A DNA stretch of 45,266 nucleotides from JBNKHH01 sp050290245 (GCA_050290245.1 JBNKHH010000046.1:1-45266), one strand, 5' to 3'. Counted from the stretch's first letter, positions 1 to 8,626 are shown. Numbers and translations: made by a program. The notes: generated by a model not told the origin, from the letters alone.

Positions 1-1
1 C

Positions 2-253
2 CCCGGATTTGGCGGGCAAAAGTTCATAGACATGACCGCGAAGGTGCGGCGCCTGCGCGAGATGATCGGCGACCGCGAGGTGCATATCGAGATCGACGGC
101 GGGGTCGATCCGACCACGGCACCGCTGGTCGTCGAGGCGGGCGCGGACGTGCTGGTGGCAGGCTCGGCGGTGTTCCGGGGCGGCTCGGCCGACACCCCCG
201 CGCCCTACGGCGAAAACATCCGCGCCATCCGCGCGGCGGCATTCAAGGAGTAA
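2..253 (+). CDS. rpe: Ribulose-phosphate 3-epimerase, C-terminal part (cut by window edge)
   Basis: This is the last 83 codons of the enzyme that interconverts ribulose 5-phosphate and xylulose 5-phosphate in the pentose phosphate and Calvin pathways. The visible part opens with PGFGGQKFI, the phosphate-binding loop motif of the Rpe TIM barrel. DGGVD (about residue 37 of the fragment), which carries the second metal and catalytic aspartate, follows, and then AGSAVF near the C-terminus. The N-terminal half lies outside the window, so the start cannot be judged. The stop is 5 bases before the next gene and carries that gene's Shine-Dalgarno sequence, so the two are probably co-transcribed. Confidence 0.95.
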   Translation, partial: PGFGGQKFIDMTAKVRRLREMIGDREVHIEIDGGVDPTTAPLVVEAGADVLVAGSAVFRGGSADTPAPYGENIRAIRAAAFKE

Positions 254-258
254 GAGCA

Positions 259-813
259 ATGGCTGCAGTTCCCCCCGTTTGTGATTTCGGCTGGAAGGCT
301 CCGGCCTTCTCGCTTCCCTCCACTGATGGCCGGACGCTCAGCCTCGAAGACGTCCGCGGACCCAACGGCACGCTGATCGTATTCATTTGCAACCATTGCC
401 CCTATGTTCTGGCCATCCTCGACCGCATCATCCGCGATGCGCGCGACCTCGAAAAGCTCGGGATCGGCGTAGCGGCGATCTGTTCGAACAGCGCCGAAAG
501 CCATCCTGCCGACAGCTTCGAGAATATGAAAAAACTGGCGGAAGAACGGGGCTTTCCCTTCCCGTACCTCCACGACGAGAGCCAGGAGGTCGCCAGGGCC
601 TACGACGCCGTCTGCACGCCGGATTTCTTCGGCTTCAATGCGGACATGGAACTGCAATATCGCGGACGCCTGGACGCTTCGCGCAACAAGGCGGGTCCAG
701 AAGACCTGCGGCGCGATCTTTTCGAAGCCATGCGCGAGGTCGCTGAAACCGGGCAGGGCCCGCGCGAGCAGGTCGCCTCGATGGGCTGTTCGATCAAGTG
801 GAAGGCCGCCTGA
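259..813 (+). CDS. Thioredoxin-fold protein (AhpC/TSA-like, CNHC active site)
   Basis: A 184-residue soluble protein with a thioredoxin fold. After a beta hairpin typical of the AhpC/TSA group comes the redox motif CNHC (Cys44 and Cys47, in FICNHCPYV) and later the cis-proline loop CTPDFF. No signal peptide is seen, so it probably acts in the cytoplasm, which differs from secreted TlpA/ResA relatives. AAGGAG at 246-251 sits 7 bases before the ATG and overlaps the end of rpe. The family is often annotated 'thioredoxin family protein'; the natural substrate is unknown. It converges with ccoS, with only 18 bases between them. Confidence 0.85.
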   Translation: MAAVPPVCDFGWKAPAFSLPSTDGRTLSLEDVRGPNGTLIVFICNHCPYVLAILDRIIRDARDLEKLGIGVAAICSNSAESHPADSFENMKKLAEERGFPFPYLHDESQEVARAYDAVCTPDFFGFNADMELQYRGRLDASRNKAGPEDLRRDLFEAMREVAETGQGPREQVASMGCSIKWKAA

Positions 814-831
814 GCACGGCTACCGAAGTCG

Positions 832-969
832 CTAGTCGTCGTTCAAAATCCGCCAGGCATCGCCTTCGGGGTCATCGTACTGGTTGCTCTTGATGGTCCA
901 GACAAAGGCCGCAAGGGCACCAAGACCCAGGATCAGCGAGCAGGGAACGAGGATGACGAGGATATTCAT
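832..969 (-). CDS. ccoS: cbb3 oxidase maturation protein CcoS
   Basis: A 45-residue single-span membrane protein. It begins MNILVILVPCSLILGL, continues with a second half of the helix ending FVWTIKSNQYDD, and finishes with the short acidic tail PEGDAWRILNDD. The FVW...QYDDPEGD pattern is the CcoS/FixS signature. In Rhodobacter, CcoS is needed for cofactor insertion into the cbb3 catalytic subunit. The ATG overlaps the TGA of ccoI by 4 bases (ATGA), so it is translationally coupled as the last gene of ccoGHIS. Confidence 0.93.
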   Translation of the reverse strand: MNILVILVPCSLILGLGALAAFVWTIKSNQYDDPEGDAWRILNDD

Positions 970-3083
970 GCCGACCTCACGCGAAGTGCATTCAGGATGA
1001 CGGTAACCGAACTGGCGGACATGGCAAGGGCAGCCAGCAAGGGTGTTGCGAACCCGGCCAGGGCCAGGGGAATAGCAACGGCGTTATAGGTGGCGGCCAG
1101 CCCAAAGTTTTCCAGGATGCGCTTGCGCGCAGCCCTGGCCATACGCAGCGCCAGGTCGATGCGGGTCAGATCGCCGGACGCAATGATGACGTCAGCTGCG
1201 CTCCGGCTCGCCTCCAGGGCGCTGCCGGGCGCAATCGAGGCGTCCGCAGCCGCCAGGGCGCCGGTGTCGTTCAGGCCGTCGCCGACCATGAGGACGCGAT
1301 GCCCCCTGGATTGAAGTTCGGCGATAAAGGCTTGCTTGCTCTCAGGCGTCATACCCGCCTCGGCATGAGACACACCAAGCGCCGTGGCAATACGCCTGGC
1401 TTTTTCATCGGTGTCGCCAGTCAGGATGTGAATCGACAGACCGCGATCCTGCAGTGTCCGGATTGCCTCCCCGGCATGTTCGATCAGTTCTTCGGTGCGC
1501 TCCATGACCCACTCGTCCGGCCCGATGGCCAGTACCGTGTCTCCGGCCGCGTTGCGTCCAAGGCTGACCGTGATGCCTTTCCAATCGGCCCTAAGGCCCC
1601 GACCCGCCGTTTCCCGAATATTCGTCAGCTTGGCTTCGGGAATGGACTCCAACGACCGGGCAAGGCTGCGGGTCAGCGGATGGTCCGAGGCATTCGCCAA
1701 TCCCGCCAAAACAGTCCGGGCGTCGTCGGGCAGACCTTCGGGCGCAAAAAGCGTCGCTCGTGTCAGGGTGCCGGTCTTGTCGAAAACGACCGTGTCTATC
1801 GCGGCCAACCGCTCAAGCGCCGTGTCCGAAGTGACAAGAAGCCCCTGCCGGAACAACTGGCCCGTTGCCGCTGTCGCAACCGCCGGAACGGCAAGTCCAA
1901 GTGCGCAGGGGCAGGTGATAATGAGCGTGGCAACAGCGATGTTCAGCGCGAGGCGCAGATCGCCCGTCGCCCAGGCCCATCCCAGGAAGGCAGCCAGCGA
2001 AATCAGATGGACCGCCGGGGCATAGATCGCGGCGGCACGGTCGGCGAGGCTGGTGTAGGCCGTCTTGGCGCTTTCGGCGATGGCGACAAGACGGGCCATG
2101 CGCCGCAGGGTCGTGTCCTCGCCTACGGCCGTCGCACGAATGGAAATCGGGCCGGTCAGAGTGATGTCGCCGGCCTGAAGCGCCGCGCCCCGGTGGCGGG
2201 TGACGGGTTCGCTTTCTCCGGTGACCAGGCTTCTGTCGATCCGGGCATTGTCCTCCAGCAGTTCGGCATCGACAGGCAGACGGGCGCCCGCCGCCAGCCA
2301 AAGCGTATCTCCCACGGCGATCTCGTTCGCAGGCAGGCTGGTCTTTTCGCCGTTTTCGATCCTGATCACGCGCGACGGCTCCATCGCGGCCAGATCCTGC
2401 GCCGCCGATCGCGCCGCGCGTCGCATCCTTGCATCCAGAACGCGTCCCGCCAAAAGGAAGAACGTCAGCGACAGGGCGGCGTCGAAATAGGCGTGGTCTC
2501 CACCCTGCATGGTCTCGTACAGCGACATACCGCAGGCCAAGAGAATCGCCAACGAGATCGGCACGTCCATGTTGAGATGGCGCGCCCTCAGCGCCGAGAA
2601 AGCGTTCCGAAAGAACGGCTGCGCGGCGAACAGCGCCGCTGGAAGTGCAATCGCCGCACTGATCCAGTGAAACAGGTCGCGGGTGCTGTCGGACGCGCCT
2701 GACCAGACGGCCACCGACAACAGCATGACATTCATCATCGCAAAGCCCGCGACTCCGAGGCGCAGTATAAGATCGCGACCGGCTGTATCCCTGTCAGGCG
2801 CTGCGTCAGCCTCAAAGGCTTCGTGCCCGGCCTGGGCGAGGGCGGTTATCCAGGGCGTCGGATCAGCGCCGGGTGAGGCCGTGATCGAAGCGCGCTTCAG
2901 CGTCAGGTTCACACGGGCGTCCCGAATGCCCGGCTGTTTGCGCAAGGTGTCTTCAACCGTGCGGATGCAGCCCGCGCAGTGTATGCCCGGCAGCACCAGG
3001 TGATGCGTCGCGGCGTTCGTATCTGCCACCGGCTCGATGGCCGCCGAGACGCCGGAGCATCCTGGACAGACGGCGACGCTCAT
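966..3083 (-). CDS. ccoI: Copper-translocating P-type ATPase CcoI (FixI)
   Basis: A 705-residue P1B-type ATPase that exports copper for assembly of the CuB centre of cbb3 oxidase. An N-terminal CPGC (6-9) is followed by a heavy-metal-associated domain with HCAGC (Cys36, Cys39). The actuator loop holds VTGES (about 287-291), the membrane metal site is CPC at 391-393, the phosphorylated aspartate is D435 in DKTGTLT, and GDGLNDTGAL forms the C-terminal hinge of the P domain. The double N-terminal cysteine arrangement and the position after ccoG and ccoH mark it as the cco-linked CopA2/FixI branch and not a general copper-detoxifying CopA. It overlaps ccoH upstream and ccoS downstream by 4 bases each. 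Confidence 0.96.
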   Translation of the reverse strand: MSVAVCPGCSGVSAAIEPVADTNAATHHLVLPGIHCAGCIRTVEDTLRKQPGIRDARVNLTLKRASITASPGADPTPWITALAQAGHEAFEADAAPDRDTAGRDLILRLGVAGFAMMNVMLLSVAVWSGASDSTRDLFHWISAAIALPAALFAAQPFFRNAFSALRARHLNMDVPISLAILLACGMSLYETMQGGDHAYFDAALSLTFFLLAGRVLDARMRRAARSAAQDLAAMEPSRVIRIENGEKTSLPANEIAVGDTLWLAAGARLPVDAELLEDNARIDRSLVTGESEPVTRHRGAALQAGDITLTGPISIRATAVGEDTTLRRMARLVAIAESAKTAYTSLADRAAAIYAPAVHLISLAAFLGWAWATGDLRLALNIAVATLIITCPCALGLAVPAVATAATGQLFRQGLLVTSDTALERLAAIDTVVFDKTGTLTRATLFAPEGLPDDARTVLAGLANASDHPLTRSLARSLESIPEAKLTNIRETAGRGLRADWKGITVSLGRNAAGDTVLAIGPDEWVMERTEELIEHAGEAIRTLQDRGLSIHILTGDTDEKARRIATALGVSHAEAGMTPESKQAFIAELQSRGHRVLMVGDGLNDTGALAAADASIAPGSALEASRSAADVIIASGDLTRIDLALRMARAARKRILENFGLAATYNAVAIPLALAGFATPLLAALAMSASSVTVILNALRVRSA

Positions 3084-3538
3084 CCCGGCACGTGCAGGAC
3101 GATGCGGCGGCGGAACAAGGTTCCATCGGGAGCGATGGCCTCAAGCCGCAGGTTCCAGTTGCCCGCGCCAAGCCCCGGCACGTCGGCAACGAAAGAGGTC
3201 CCGTTGAATGTGAATTCGGGCATCCGGTCGTCTTTCACATGCGTCGCCCGTCCTAGGGTGGCCTTGGTGATTTCCGGCTCAACCGCGCCGATGTCGTCAG
3301 TGAAGGACAGGGACAGACGCTCGTCTTCAACCCCTGCAACGACCGTCCAGCCAAGATTGTCCTGCGAGATGCGATCCGCATCGAAATGCTGGCTCGCGAC
3401 ATAGGAATTCTTTGTCTCTAGGCCCGGGAAGGTCCGGATGGCCTGCGTGGCCATGACCACGTTGACGGCGATGATCACCGAAAACGCGGCGCCAAAGCCA
3501 ACGGCGACGTGCCAGCCCTTGATCGTGCGAGTAGTCAT
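3080..3538 (-). CDS. ccoH: CcoH/FixH family membrane protein
   Basis: A 152-residue protein with one N-terminal membrane helix (about residues 9-30, VAVGFGAAFSVIIAVNVVM) and a periplasmic beta-rich domain that ends in the typical GLGAGNWNLRLEA...G..F strand pattern. CcoH stays attached to the cbb3 complex and is needed for its assembly, probably acting with CcoI and CcoG in copper delivery. It lies 5 bases downstream of ccoG and overlaps ccoI by 4 bases, consistent with one operon. Confidence 0.92.
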   Translation of the reverse strand: MTTRTIKGWHVAVGFGAAFSVIIAVNVVMATQAIRTFPGLETKNSYVASQHFDADRISQDNLGWTVVAGVEDERLSLSFTDDIGAVEPEITKATLGRATHVKDDRMPEFTFNGTSFVADVPGLGAGNWNLRLEAIAPDGTLFRRRIVLHVPG

Positions 3539-3543
3539 CGTTT

Positions 3544-4953
3544 TCAGCCCTTCCCGTTGAAAATGCTGTCTTGATGTACGCGTTCTTTCGATACCGTGTC
3601 TTCGATCCAGAACCGGATTTCCGAGCGTTCGGCCGTCGCAGCGGGCGAGTCTTTCGGTGCTGTCACATAAACACGCTGCTGCGCTGTCTCGTTGGCAGGG
3701 ACAACCACGGTGTGGCTATAAAGCCCTTCCAGTTCGACCTGAAGCTTCGGGTCTCCGACCACATAGATTTCGAACGGCCGGTCCTCACCGTGCTTGTTGC
3801 GAAGTCTCAGGTCATAGGAATTCCGGATCCAGCCGTCCGACAGTGTTACGAACTGCGGATTGCGCACCTGGGTCACGCTTACGTCAATGTCTGGACGCAC
3901 GAACAGGGCCCAAAGAAGGACCACGCCGATAAGCGACCATGCGGCGGTATAGACGATCGTGCGCGTGCGCAGGATGTGCTGCCAGATCGGGCGCGGCGGA
4001 TTGCCCGATTGCTCGCGCGGGGCATCCGAGAGGGCAAGATAGTCGATCAGCCCGCGCGGCTTGCCGATCTTGTCCATCACGTCGTCGCAGGCATCGATGC
4101 ATAGGGCGCAGGTGATACAGGCCATTTGCTGGCCGTCGCGGATATCGATGCCCATCGGGCAGACGTTGACACAGGCATTGCAGTCAATGCAGTCGCCCAG
4201 GTCTTCTCGGTTCTTGCCACGACCGCGCGGTTCACCCCGCCAGTCGCGATAGGCGACTGTCAGCGTGTCATCGTCCATCATCGCGGCCTGAATACGCGGC
4301 CAGGGGCACATGTAGATGCAGACCTGCTCGCGCATGAAACCACCGAAGATGAAGGTCGTCGCGGTCAGGATGAAAATCGTCGAATAGGCAACCGCTGGCG
4401 CATTCAGAGTCACCAGGTCGCCCAGCAGGGTGGGTGCGTCGGCGAAGTAAAAGACCCAGGCACCGCCCGTCGAAACGGCGATCAGGAGCCACGAGACCCA
4501 CTTTGTCAGCCGCAACCGCAGCTTGCGCACCGACCACTTCTCGTTCCACAGCCGGACGCGAGCGTTCCGGTCGCCTTCGATCCAGCGTTCGACCAGGATG
4601 AAAAGATCGGTCCAGACTGTCTGCGGACAGGCATATCCGCACCAGACCCGGCCAAGTGCCGATGTGAACAGGAACAGGCCCAGACCCGCCATGATCAGCA
4701 GGCCGGCCACGAAATAGAACTCGTGCGGCCAGATCTCGATCCAGAAAAAATAAAACCGGCGCCCGGCGAGATCGACCAGTACCGCCTGATCGGGAAGCTT
4801 TGGGCCGCGGTCCCATCTGATCCATGGCGTCAGGTAATAGATCGCCAGGGTCAGACCCATTAGCCACCATTTGAAGGTGCGGAAAGCCCCGGAAACCCGG
4901 CGTGGAAACACCGGTTCATGGGCAGCATAAAGAGATTCGCCGGGGAGACTCAT
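3544..4953 (-). CDS. ccoG: cbb3 oxidase accessory protein CcoG (RdxA/FixG), membrane ferredoxin
   Basis: A 469-residue polytopic membrane protein with two [4Fe-4S] motifs: DCIDCNACVNVCPMGIDI and CITCALCIDACD near residues 258-296. Several membrane spans precede them, with the conserved RVWCGYACPQ and MREQVCIYMCPWPR cysteine motifs. A C-terminal periplasmic beta domain follows the last helix. The family is implicated in reducing Cu(II) for the CuB site. It is the first gene of ccoGHIS, with AGGA shortly before its ATG and an FnrL-like box about 56 bases upstream at 5009-5022. Confidence 0.96.
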   Translation of the reverse strand: MSLPGESLYAAHEPVFPRRVSGAFRTFKWWLMGLTLAIYYLTPWIRWDRGPKLPDQAVLVDLAGRRFYFFWIEIWPHEFYFVAGLLIMAGLGLFLFTSALGRVWCGYACPQTVWTDLFILVERWIEGDRNARVRLWNEKWSVRKLRLRLTKWVSWLLIAVSTGGAWVFYFADAPTLLGDLVTLNAPAVAYSTIFILTATTFIFGGFMREQVCIYMCPWPRIQAAMMDDDTLTVAYRDWRGEPRGRGKNREDLGDCIDCNACVNVCPMGIDIRDGQQMACITCALCIDACDDVMDKIGKPRGLIDYLALSDAPREQSGNPPRPIWQHILRTRTIVYTAAWSLIGVVLLWALFVRPDIDVSVTQVRNPQFVTLSDGWIRNSYDLRLRNKHGEDRPFEIYVVGDPKLQVELEGLYSHTVVVPANETAQQRVYVTAPKDSPAATAERSEIRFWIEDTVSKERVHQDSIFNGKG

Positions 4954-5008
4954 GGCGTCCTAGTTCCTGTTCGCAGTGTCGGTCTAATCAACAGCCTTTG
5001 GCAAGGCA

Positions 5009-5022
5009 TTGATATAGGTCAT
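5009..5022 (-). promoter_or_regulatory. FnrL-like operator upstream of ccoG
   Basis: The sequence TTGAT-ATAG-GTCAT matches the FnrL/FNR half-sites TTGAY-N4-RTCAA at 9 of 10 defined positions. Its centre is about 62 bases upstream of the ccoG start codon. If it acts as a class II activator site centred at -41.5, transcription would begin near 4974, leaving a 21-base leader. A TAGACC hexamer at 4981-4986 (minus strand) is a weak candidate -10. This would give the assembly genes their own anaerobic promoter beside read-through from ccoNOQP. The operator call is inference from match and position. Confidence 0.6.
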
Positions 5023-5025
5023 AAT

Positions 5026-5069
5026 GCCCCGGTCCCGTCATGCGTGCGAACAGGGGCCGGGACCGGGGC
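5026..5069 (-). terminator. Long GC hairpin between ccoP and ccoG
   Basis: A perfect 12-base-pair inverted repeat, GCCCCGGTCCCG (5026-5037) and its complement (5058-5069), encloses a 20-base loop. It lies 4 bases from the ccoG FnrL-like box. Neither strand has a U tract after it, so it is not a textbook intrinsic terminator. It may end or attenuate ccoNOQP transcription, or protect the 3' end of that message. Confidence 0.4.
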
Positions 5070-5072
5070 AGA

Positions 5073-5099
5073 TCGGGCCATCCTCCTCCGATGGCCCGA
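5073..5099 (-). terminator. Possible ccoNOQP terminator hairpin
   Basis: A 9-base-pair stem, TCGGGCCAT (5073-5081) with ATGGCCCGA (5091-5099), and a 9-base loop lies 18 bases past the ccoP stop codon. No strong U run follows. Together with the longer hairpin at 5026-5069 it fills most of the 164-base gap between the two cco operons. Confidence 0.45.
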
Positions 5100-5117
5100 C
5101 CGAGCAGCAGGCGAGCG

Positions 5118-5984
5118 TTACTCGCCGCCGCCCAACTGGTGCACGTACAAGGTCACTGCCTTGACGTCGGCTTCGCTGAGGCGCTGGCCCCAGGCCGGCA
5201 TGACGCCGAAACGTGCGTTCGTGATGGTCTCGACGACAGTGTCGATGTCACCGCCATAGAGCCAGATCGCATCCGACAGGTTCGGCGCGCCCTGTTCGCG
5301 GTCGCCTGTGCCGTCTTCCATGTGGCAGGCCGCACAGTTCTCTTCGAACAAAACCGCACCTTCGGTTGCCAATGCCGCATCGTGGGCGCTGTCCGAAAGC
5401 GAGAGAACGAAATTCGCGGTCGCCACGATCTCTTCCTCACCGAGGATTTCGCCGAACGCCGGCATCTCGGACCAACGGGCATCGCCATCGGTTTCGTTGC
5501 GGATACCGTGCATCACAGTCGTCTCGATGGCAGCGAGATCACCACCCCAGAGCCAATCGTCGTCCAGCAGGTTCGGATAGCCCTTTGCACCGGCTGCACC
5601 GGCTCCGTGACACTGAGAGCAGTTGGCGCGGAAAACCGCGGCCCCGCCTGCGACACCGAACTGATAGGCAGGATCGCTTTGCGACAGGGTGGCCAGGTCG
5701 GCACTGGCAAGAGCGGCCGATACCTCGGCATTCTGTGCCTTGTAGCGATCGATCTCTGCCGCCACCTCGCCCCGGGTGGAAAATCCCAGCATCCCGGTCG
5801 TCGCTCCGCTGACCAAAGGCCAGGCGGGATAGGCGATCGTATATCCGATGCCCCAGATGATGGTCAGGTAAAAGGTCCAGAGCCACCAGCGCGGAAGCGG
5901 GTTGTTCAGTTCCTTGATGCCGTCCCACTCGTGGCCGGTCGTTTCCGTGCCGGTGACTTCATCTTTATGCGCGTTGTCGGACAT
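5118..5984 (-). CDS. ccoP: cbb3-type cytochrome c oxidase subunit III CcoP (dihaem cytochrome c)
   Basis: A 288-residue membrane-anchored dihaem cytochrome c that passes electrons into the oxidase. One transmembrane helix (about 33-55) is followed by two cytochrome c domains with haem-attachment motifs CSQCH (Cys122, Cys125, His126) and CAACH (Cys217, Cys220, His221). Likely axial methionines are in SEMPAFG and GVMPAWG. The N-terminus has the usual EWDGIKELNNPLPRWW motif of the family. It is 2 bases downstream of the ccoQ stop and is the last gene of ccoNOQP. Confidence 0.97.
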   Translation of the reverse strand: MSDNAHKDEVTGTETTGHEWDGIKELNNPLPRWWLWTFYLTIIWGIGYTIAYPAWPLVSGATTGMLGFSTRGEVAAEIDRYKAQNAEVSAALASADLATLSQSDPAYQFGVAGGAAVFRANCSQCHGAGAAGAKGYPNLLDDDWLWGGDLAAIETTVMHGIRNETDGDARWSEMPAFGEILGEEEIVATANFVLSLSDSAHDAALATEGAVLFEENCAACHMEDGTGDREQGAPNLSDAIWLYGGDIDTVVETITNARFGVMPAWGQRLSEADVKAVTLYVHQLGGGE

Positions 5985-5986
5985 CT

Positions 5987-6166
5987 TTATTCTCCGTCCT
6001 CGGCCTTGATAGGCCGTTCATTCCGAAGCGGAATCTCCGCGATTTCGTTGTGGGTCTTCCGGCTTCCGGGCCGAAACGCCCAGAGAATGGCTCCGGCATA
6101 GAACAGCATCATGGCCAGAAGCATCCAACTATCGGCAAAAGCTCTGAAGAGAGAGTAGAAATCCAT
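5987..6166 (-). CDS. ccoQ: cbb3 oxidase subunit CcoQ
   Basis: A 59-residue single-helix membrane protein: MDFYSLFRAFADSW, then a hydrophobic span ending in LWAFRPGSRK, then a charged tail. The position between ccoO and ccoP, the small size and the AFRPGSR junction identify CcoQ, which stabilises or regulates the cbb3 complex. GAGGGGAGGGACAG precedes the ATG and gives a strong ribosome-binding site. The gene starts 12 bases after the ccoO stop. Confidence 0.93.
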   Translation of the reverse strand: MDFYSLFRAFADSWMLLAMMLFYAGAILWAFRPGSRKTHNEIAEIPLRNERPIKAEDGE

Positions 6167-6178
6167 CTGTCCCTCCCC

Positions 6179-6904
6179 TCAGCGGCTTGCGTCAGGCGTG
6201 AAGGTCGAGAAGTCGACCAAAGTGCCCAACATCTGGAGATAGGCGATCATGGCGTCCATCTCGGTCAGTTCGGGCTGACCGTCGAAGTTCGACACAACCG
6301 CGCCCGGATAACGCTCGAGAACGCCGTCATAATCGCTGTCAGGGTCGGCCTGGGCCATAAAGTCGGCGCGGGCCTCGGCGATCATTTCGTCGGTATAGGG
6401 AACACCAACGAAACGGTGCGTCTCCATCACGTCGGTGATGTATTTGCCGTCGATCGGGGTGCGCATCAGGAAGGCGTACTTCGGCATGACACTTTCAGGC
6501 ACGACCGACTGCGGGTTCGACAGGTGATCGACGTGCCAGGCATCCGAGTACCGGCCGCCGACGCGGGCCAGGTCGGGCCCGGTCCGCTTCGACCCCCACT
6601 GGTGCGGGTGGTCGTACATCGATTCCGCAGCAAGGCTGTAGTGGCCATAGCGTTCGACCTCGTCCCGCATGGGGCGGATCATCTGGCTGTGGCAGACATA
6701 GCAGCCTTCGCGGATGTAGATGTCGCGACCGGCCAGCTCCAGGGGAGAGTAGGGCCGGACCCCCTCCACTTCCTCGATCGTGTTGTCGAGGTAGAAGAGA
6801 GGCGCGATCTCGACAATCCCGCCAACCGTGACAACGAGGAGCGAGAAGATGAGCAAAAGCGTCGGGCTTTTCTCAAGGATTGCGTGTTTGTTGAGTACAG
6901 ACAT
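6179..6904 (-). CDS. ccoO: cbb3-type cytochrome c oxidase subunit II CcoO (monohaem cytochrome c)
   Basis: A 241-residue monohaem cytochrome c subunit. An N-terminal transmembrane helix (about 14-36) anchors a periplasmic domain with the haem motif CYVCH (Cys68, Cys71, His72). The conserved REGCYVCHSQMIRP and GPDLARVGGRYSD segments follow. It connects CcoP to the catalytic subunit CcoN, with which it forms the stable core. The start is 13 bases after ccoN ends. Confidence 0.97.
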   Translation of the reverse strand: MSVLNKHAILEKSPTLLLIFSLLVVTVGGIVEIAPLFYLDNTIEEVEGVRPYSPLELAGRDIYIREGCYVCHSQMIRPMRDEVERYGHYSLAAESMYDHPHQWGSKRTGPDLARVGGRYSDAWHVDHLSNPQSVVPESVMPKYAFLMRTPIDGKYITDVMETHRFVGVPYTDEMIAEARADFMAQADPDSDYDGVLERYPGAVVSNFDGQPELTEMDAMIAYLQMLGTLVDFSTFTPDASR

Positions 6905-6917
6905 TGTCAGTTCCTTC

Positions 6918-8519
6918 TCACTCAGCCGGGACCGCGGGAACGCTTGCGGTTACCCGCTCGGCTCCTCTGATCGTCATCCACATGTTCCAGACCATGACCA
7001 GCGCACCGCTCAGGTACAGAACACCACCCAGGGCACGGATCACGTACATCGGGAACTTGGCGCTGACGGTGTCGGCAAAGCTGTTGACCAGGAAGCCCTG
7101 GGCATCAACTTCACGCCACATCAGGCCTTCCATGATACCCGTCACCCACATCGAAGCCGCGTAGAGCACGATGCCAAGGGTGGCGAGCCAGAAGTGCCAG
7201 TTGATGGCGGCCATCGAATACATCTGGTCACGCTTCCAAAGACGCGGCACCAGGAAGTAGATGGCGGCAAAGGTGATCATGCCGTTCCAGCCAAGCGCAC
7301 CCGAGTGAACGTGACCGATGGTCCAGTCCGTGTAGTGCGACAGCGAGTTTACCGCACGGATCGACATCATCGGGCCTTCGAAGGTCGACATGCCGTAGAA
7401 GGCAAGCGAGATAACGAACATACGGATGATCGGGTCGGTACGGAGCTTGTCCCATGCGCCGTTCAGCGTCATCAGACCGTTGATCATGCCACCCCAGGAC
7501 GGCATCCAGAGGATAACCGAGAACACCATGCCTAGTGTGGAGGCCCAGTCGGGCAGGGCGGTGTAATGCAGGTGGTGCGGACCAGCCCAGATATAAAGGA
7601 AGATCAGCGCCCAGAAGTGGATGATCGACAGCTTGTACGAGAAGACAGGACGTTCAGCCTGTTTCGGCACGTAGTAGTACATCATCCCAAGGAAGCCTGC
7701 CGTCAGGAAGAATCCGACGGCGTTGTGGCCGTACCACCATTGCGTCATAGCGTCCTGGACACCGGCAAAGACCTGCACCGACTTTGAGCCGAGGATCGAG
7801 ACCGGAATCGAGATGTTGTTCACCAGGTGCAGCATGGCGACCGTGATGATAAAGCTCAGCAGGAACCAGTTCGCGACGTAGATATGCTTTTCTTTGCGGA
7901 TCCAGATGGTTCCCAAAAACACCAAAAGGAAGGCAACCCAGACGACGGTCAGCCAAAGGTCGACGTACCATTCCGGCTCGGCATATTCCTTGGATTGCGT
8001 CGCGCCCAGGAGATACCCTGTTGCCGCCAGCACGATGAACAGCTGATAGCCCCAGAAAACGAACCAGGCCAGGTTGCCGCCCCAAAGCCGCACACCGGAG
8101 GTCCGCTGTACGATGTAGAAGGACGACATGATCAGGGCATTGCCGCCAAACGCGAAAATCACCGCACTGGTGTGCAGCGGGCGAAGGCGTCCAAAGTTGG
8201 TAAATGGCTGTGCCCATTCAAGGTTCAGGGCCGGAAAGGCCAGTTGCGTCGCGATGACGACACCCACGAGAAAGCCGGCAATACCCCAGAACGCGGTGGC
8301 GATGACCCCCGCACGGACGACGTCGTCCATGTAGGTCGACTTGTCAGGTGACGATTTGGAGTCGCCGAGACGGCGAACCTCCCAGATGAACATCCCGCCG
8401 GCGATCAGCATGATCAGCACGGCATGGACTTGATAGGCCAGATCGCGCCCGAAATTTGCTGCAATTGCAGCAAACAGCGCGACCAGACCGAAAAGGATGA
8501 CTTTTACGACGTCCCACAT
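6918..8519 (-). CDS. ccoN: cbb3-type cytochrome c oxidase catalytic subunit I CcoN
   Basis: A 533-residue, about 12-helix haem-copper oxidase subunit that reduces oxygen to water at low oxygen tension and pumps protons. The metal ligands can be placed: CuB by His265 (WYGHNAVGF) and His315-His316 (GPHHLHY), haem b3 by His403 and low-spin haem b by His116 (RPLHTS) and His405 (GHVHSGALG). The tyrosine expected to cross-link, characteristic of the C family, is near YVPKQAERP. AAGGA lies 9 bases before the ATG. A perfect FnrL box is about 100 bases upstream. Confidence 0.98.
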   Translation of the reverse strand: MWDVVKVILFGLVALFAAIAANFGRDLAYQVHAVLIMLIAGGMFIWEVRRLGDSKSSPDKSTYMDDVVRAGVIATAFWGIAGFLVGVVIATQLAFPALNLEWAQPFTNFGRLRPLHTSAVIFAFGGNALIMSSFYIVQRTSGVRLWGGNLAWFVFWGYQLFIVLAATGYLLGATQSKEYAEPEWYVDLWLTVVWVAFLLVFLGTIWIRKEKHIYVANWFLLSFIITVAMLHLVNNISIPVSILGSKSVQVFAGVQDAMTQWWYGHNAVGFFLTAGFLGMMYYYVPKQAERPVFSYKLSIIHFWALIFLYIWAGPHHLHYTALPDWASTLGMVFSVILWMPSWGGMINGLMTLNGAWDKLRTDPIIRMFVISLAFYGMSTFEGPMMSIRAVNSLSHYTDWTIGHVHSGALGWNGMITFAAIYFLVPRLWKRDQMYSMAAINWHFWLATLGIVLYAASMWVTGIMEGLMWREVDAQGFLVNSFADTVSAKFPMYVIRALGGVLYLSGALVMVWNMWMTIRGAERVTASVPAVPAE

Positions 8520-8612
8520 GGCGTTCCAGTCCTTCGTTTATTCTTGAGTGCGGAGCCGTTCCCCGCACCTGTTCTCATGATGGTCTTCTGGCAGCGCTGA
8601 TGCGACGCAACC

Positions 8613-8626
8613 TTGACTCAGGTCAA
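8613..8626 (-). promoter_or_regulatory. FnrL operator of ccoNOQP
   Basis: TTGAC-TCAG-GTCAA is a perfect dyad matching the FnrL consensus used in Rhodobacter and Paracoccus. Its centre is 100 bases upstream of the ccoN ATG; a class II position would place the transcription start near 8578. FnrL activates ccoNOQP under oxygen limitation in related bacteria. Function here is inferred from sequence and position. Confidence 0.85.

Noticed and set aside
1299..2702. 467-codon open frame on the plus strand
   Set aside because: It lies entirely antisense to ccoI, whose ATPase motifs are all intact; its translation is Arg/Gly/Gln-rich and low in hydrophobic core residues, as expected for a shadow frame in high-GC DNA.
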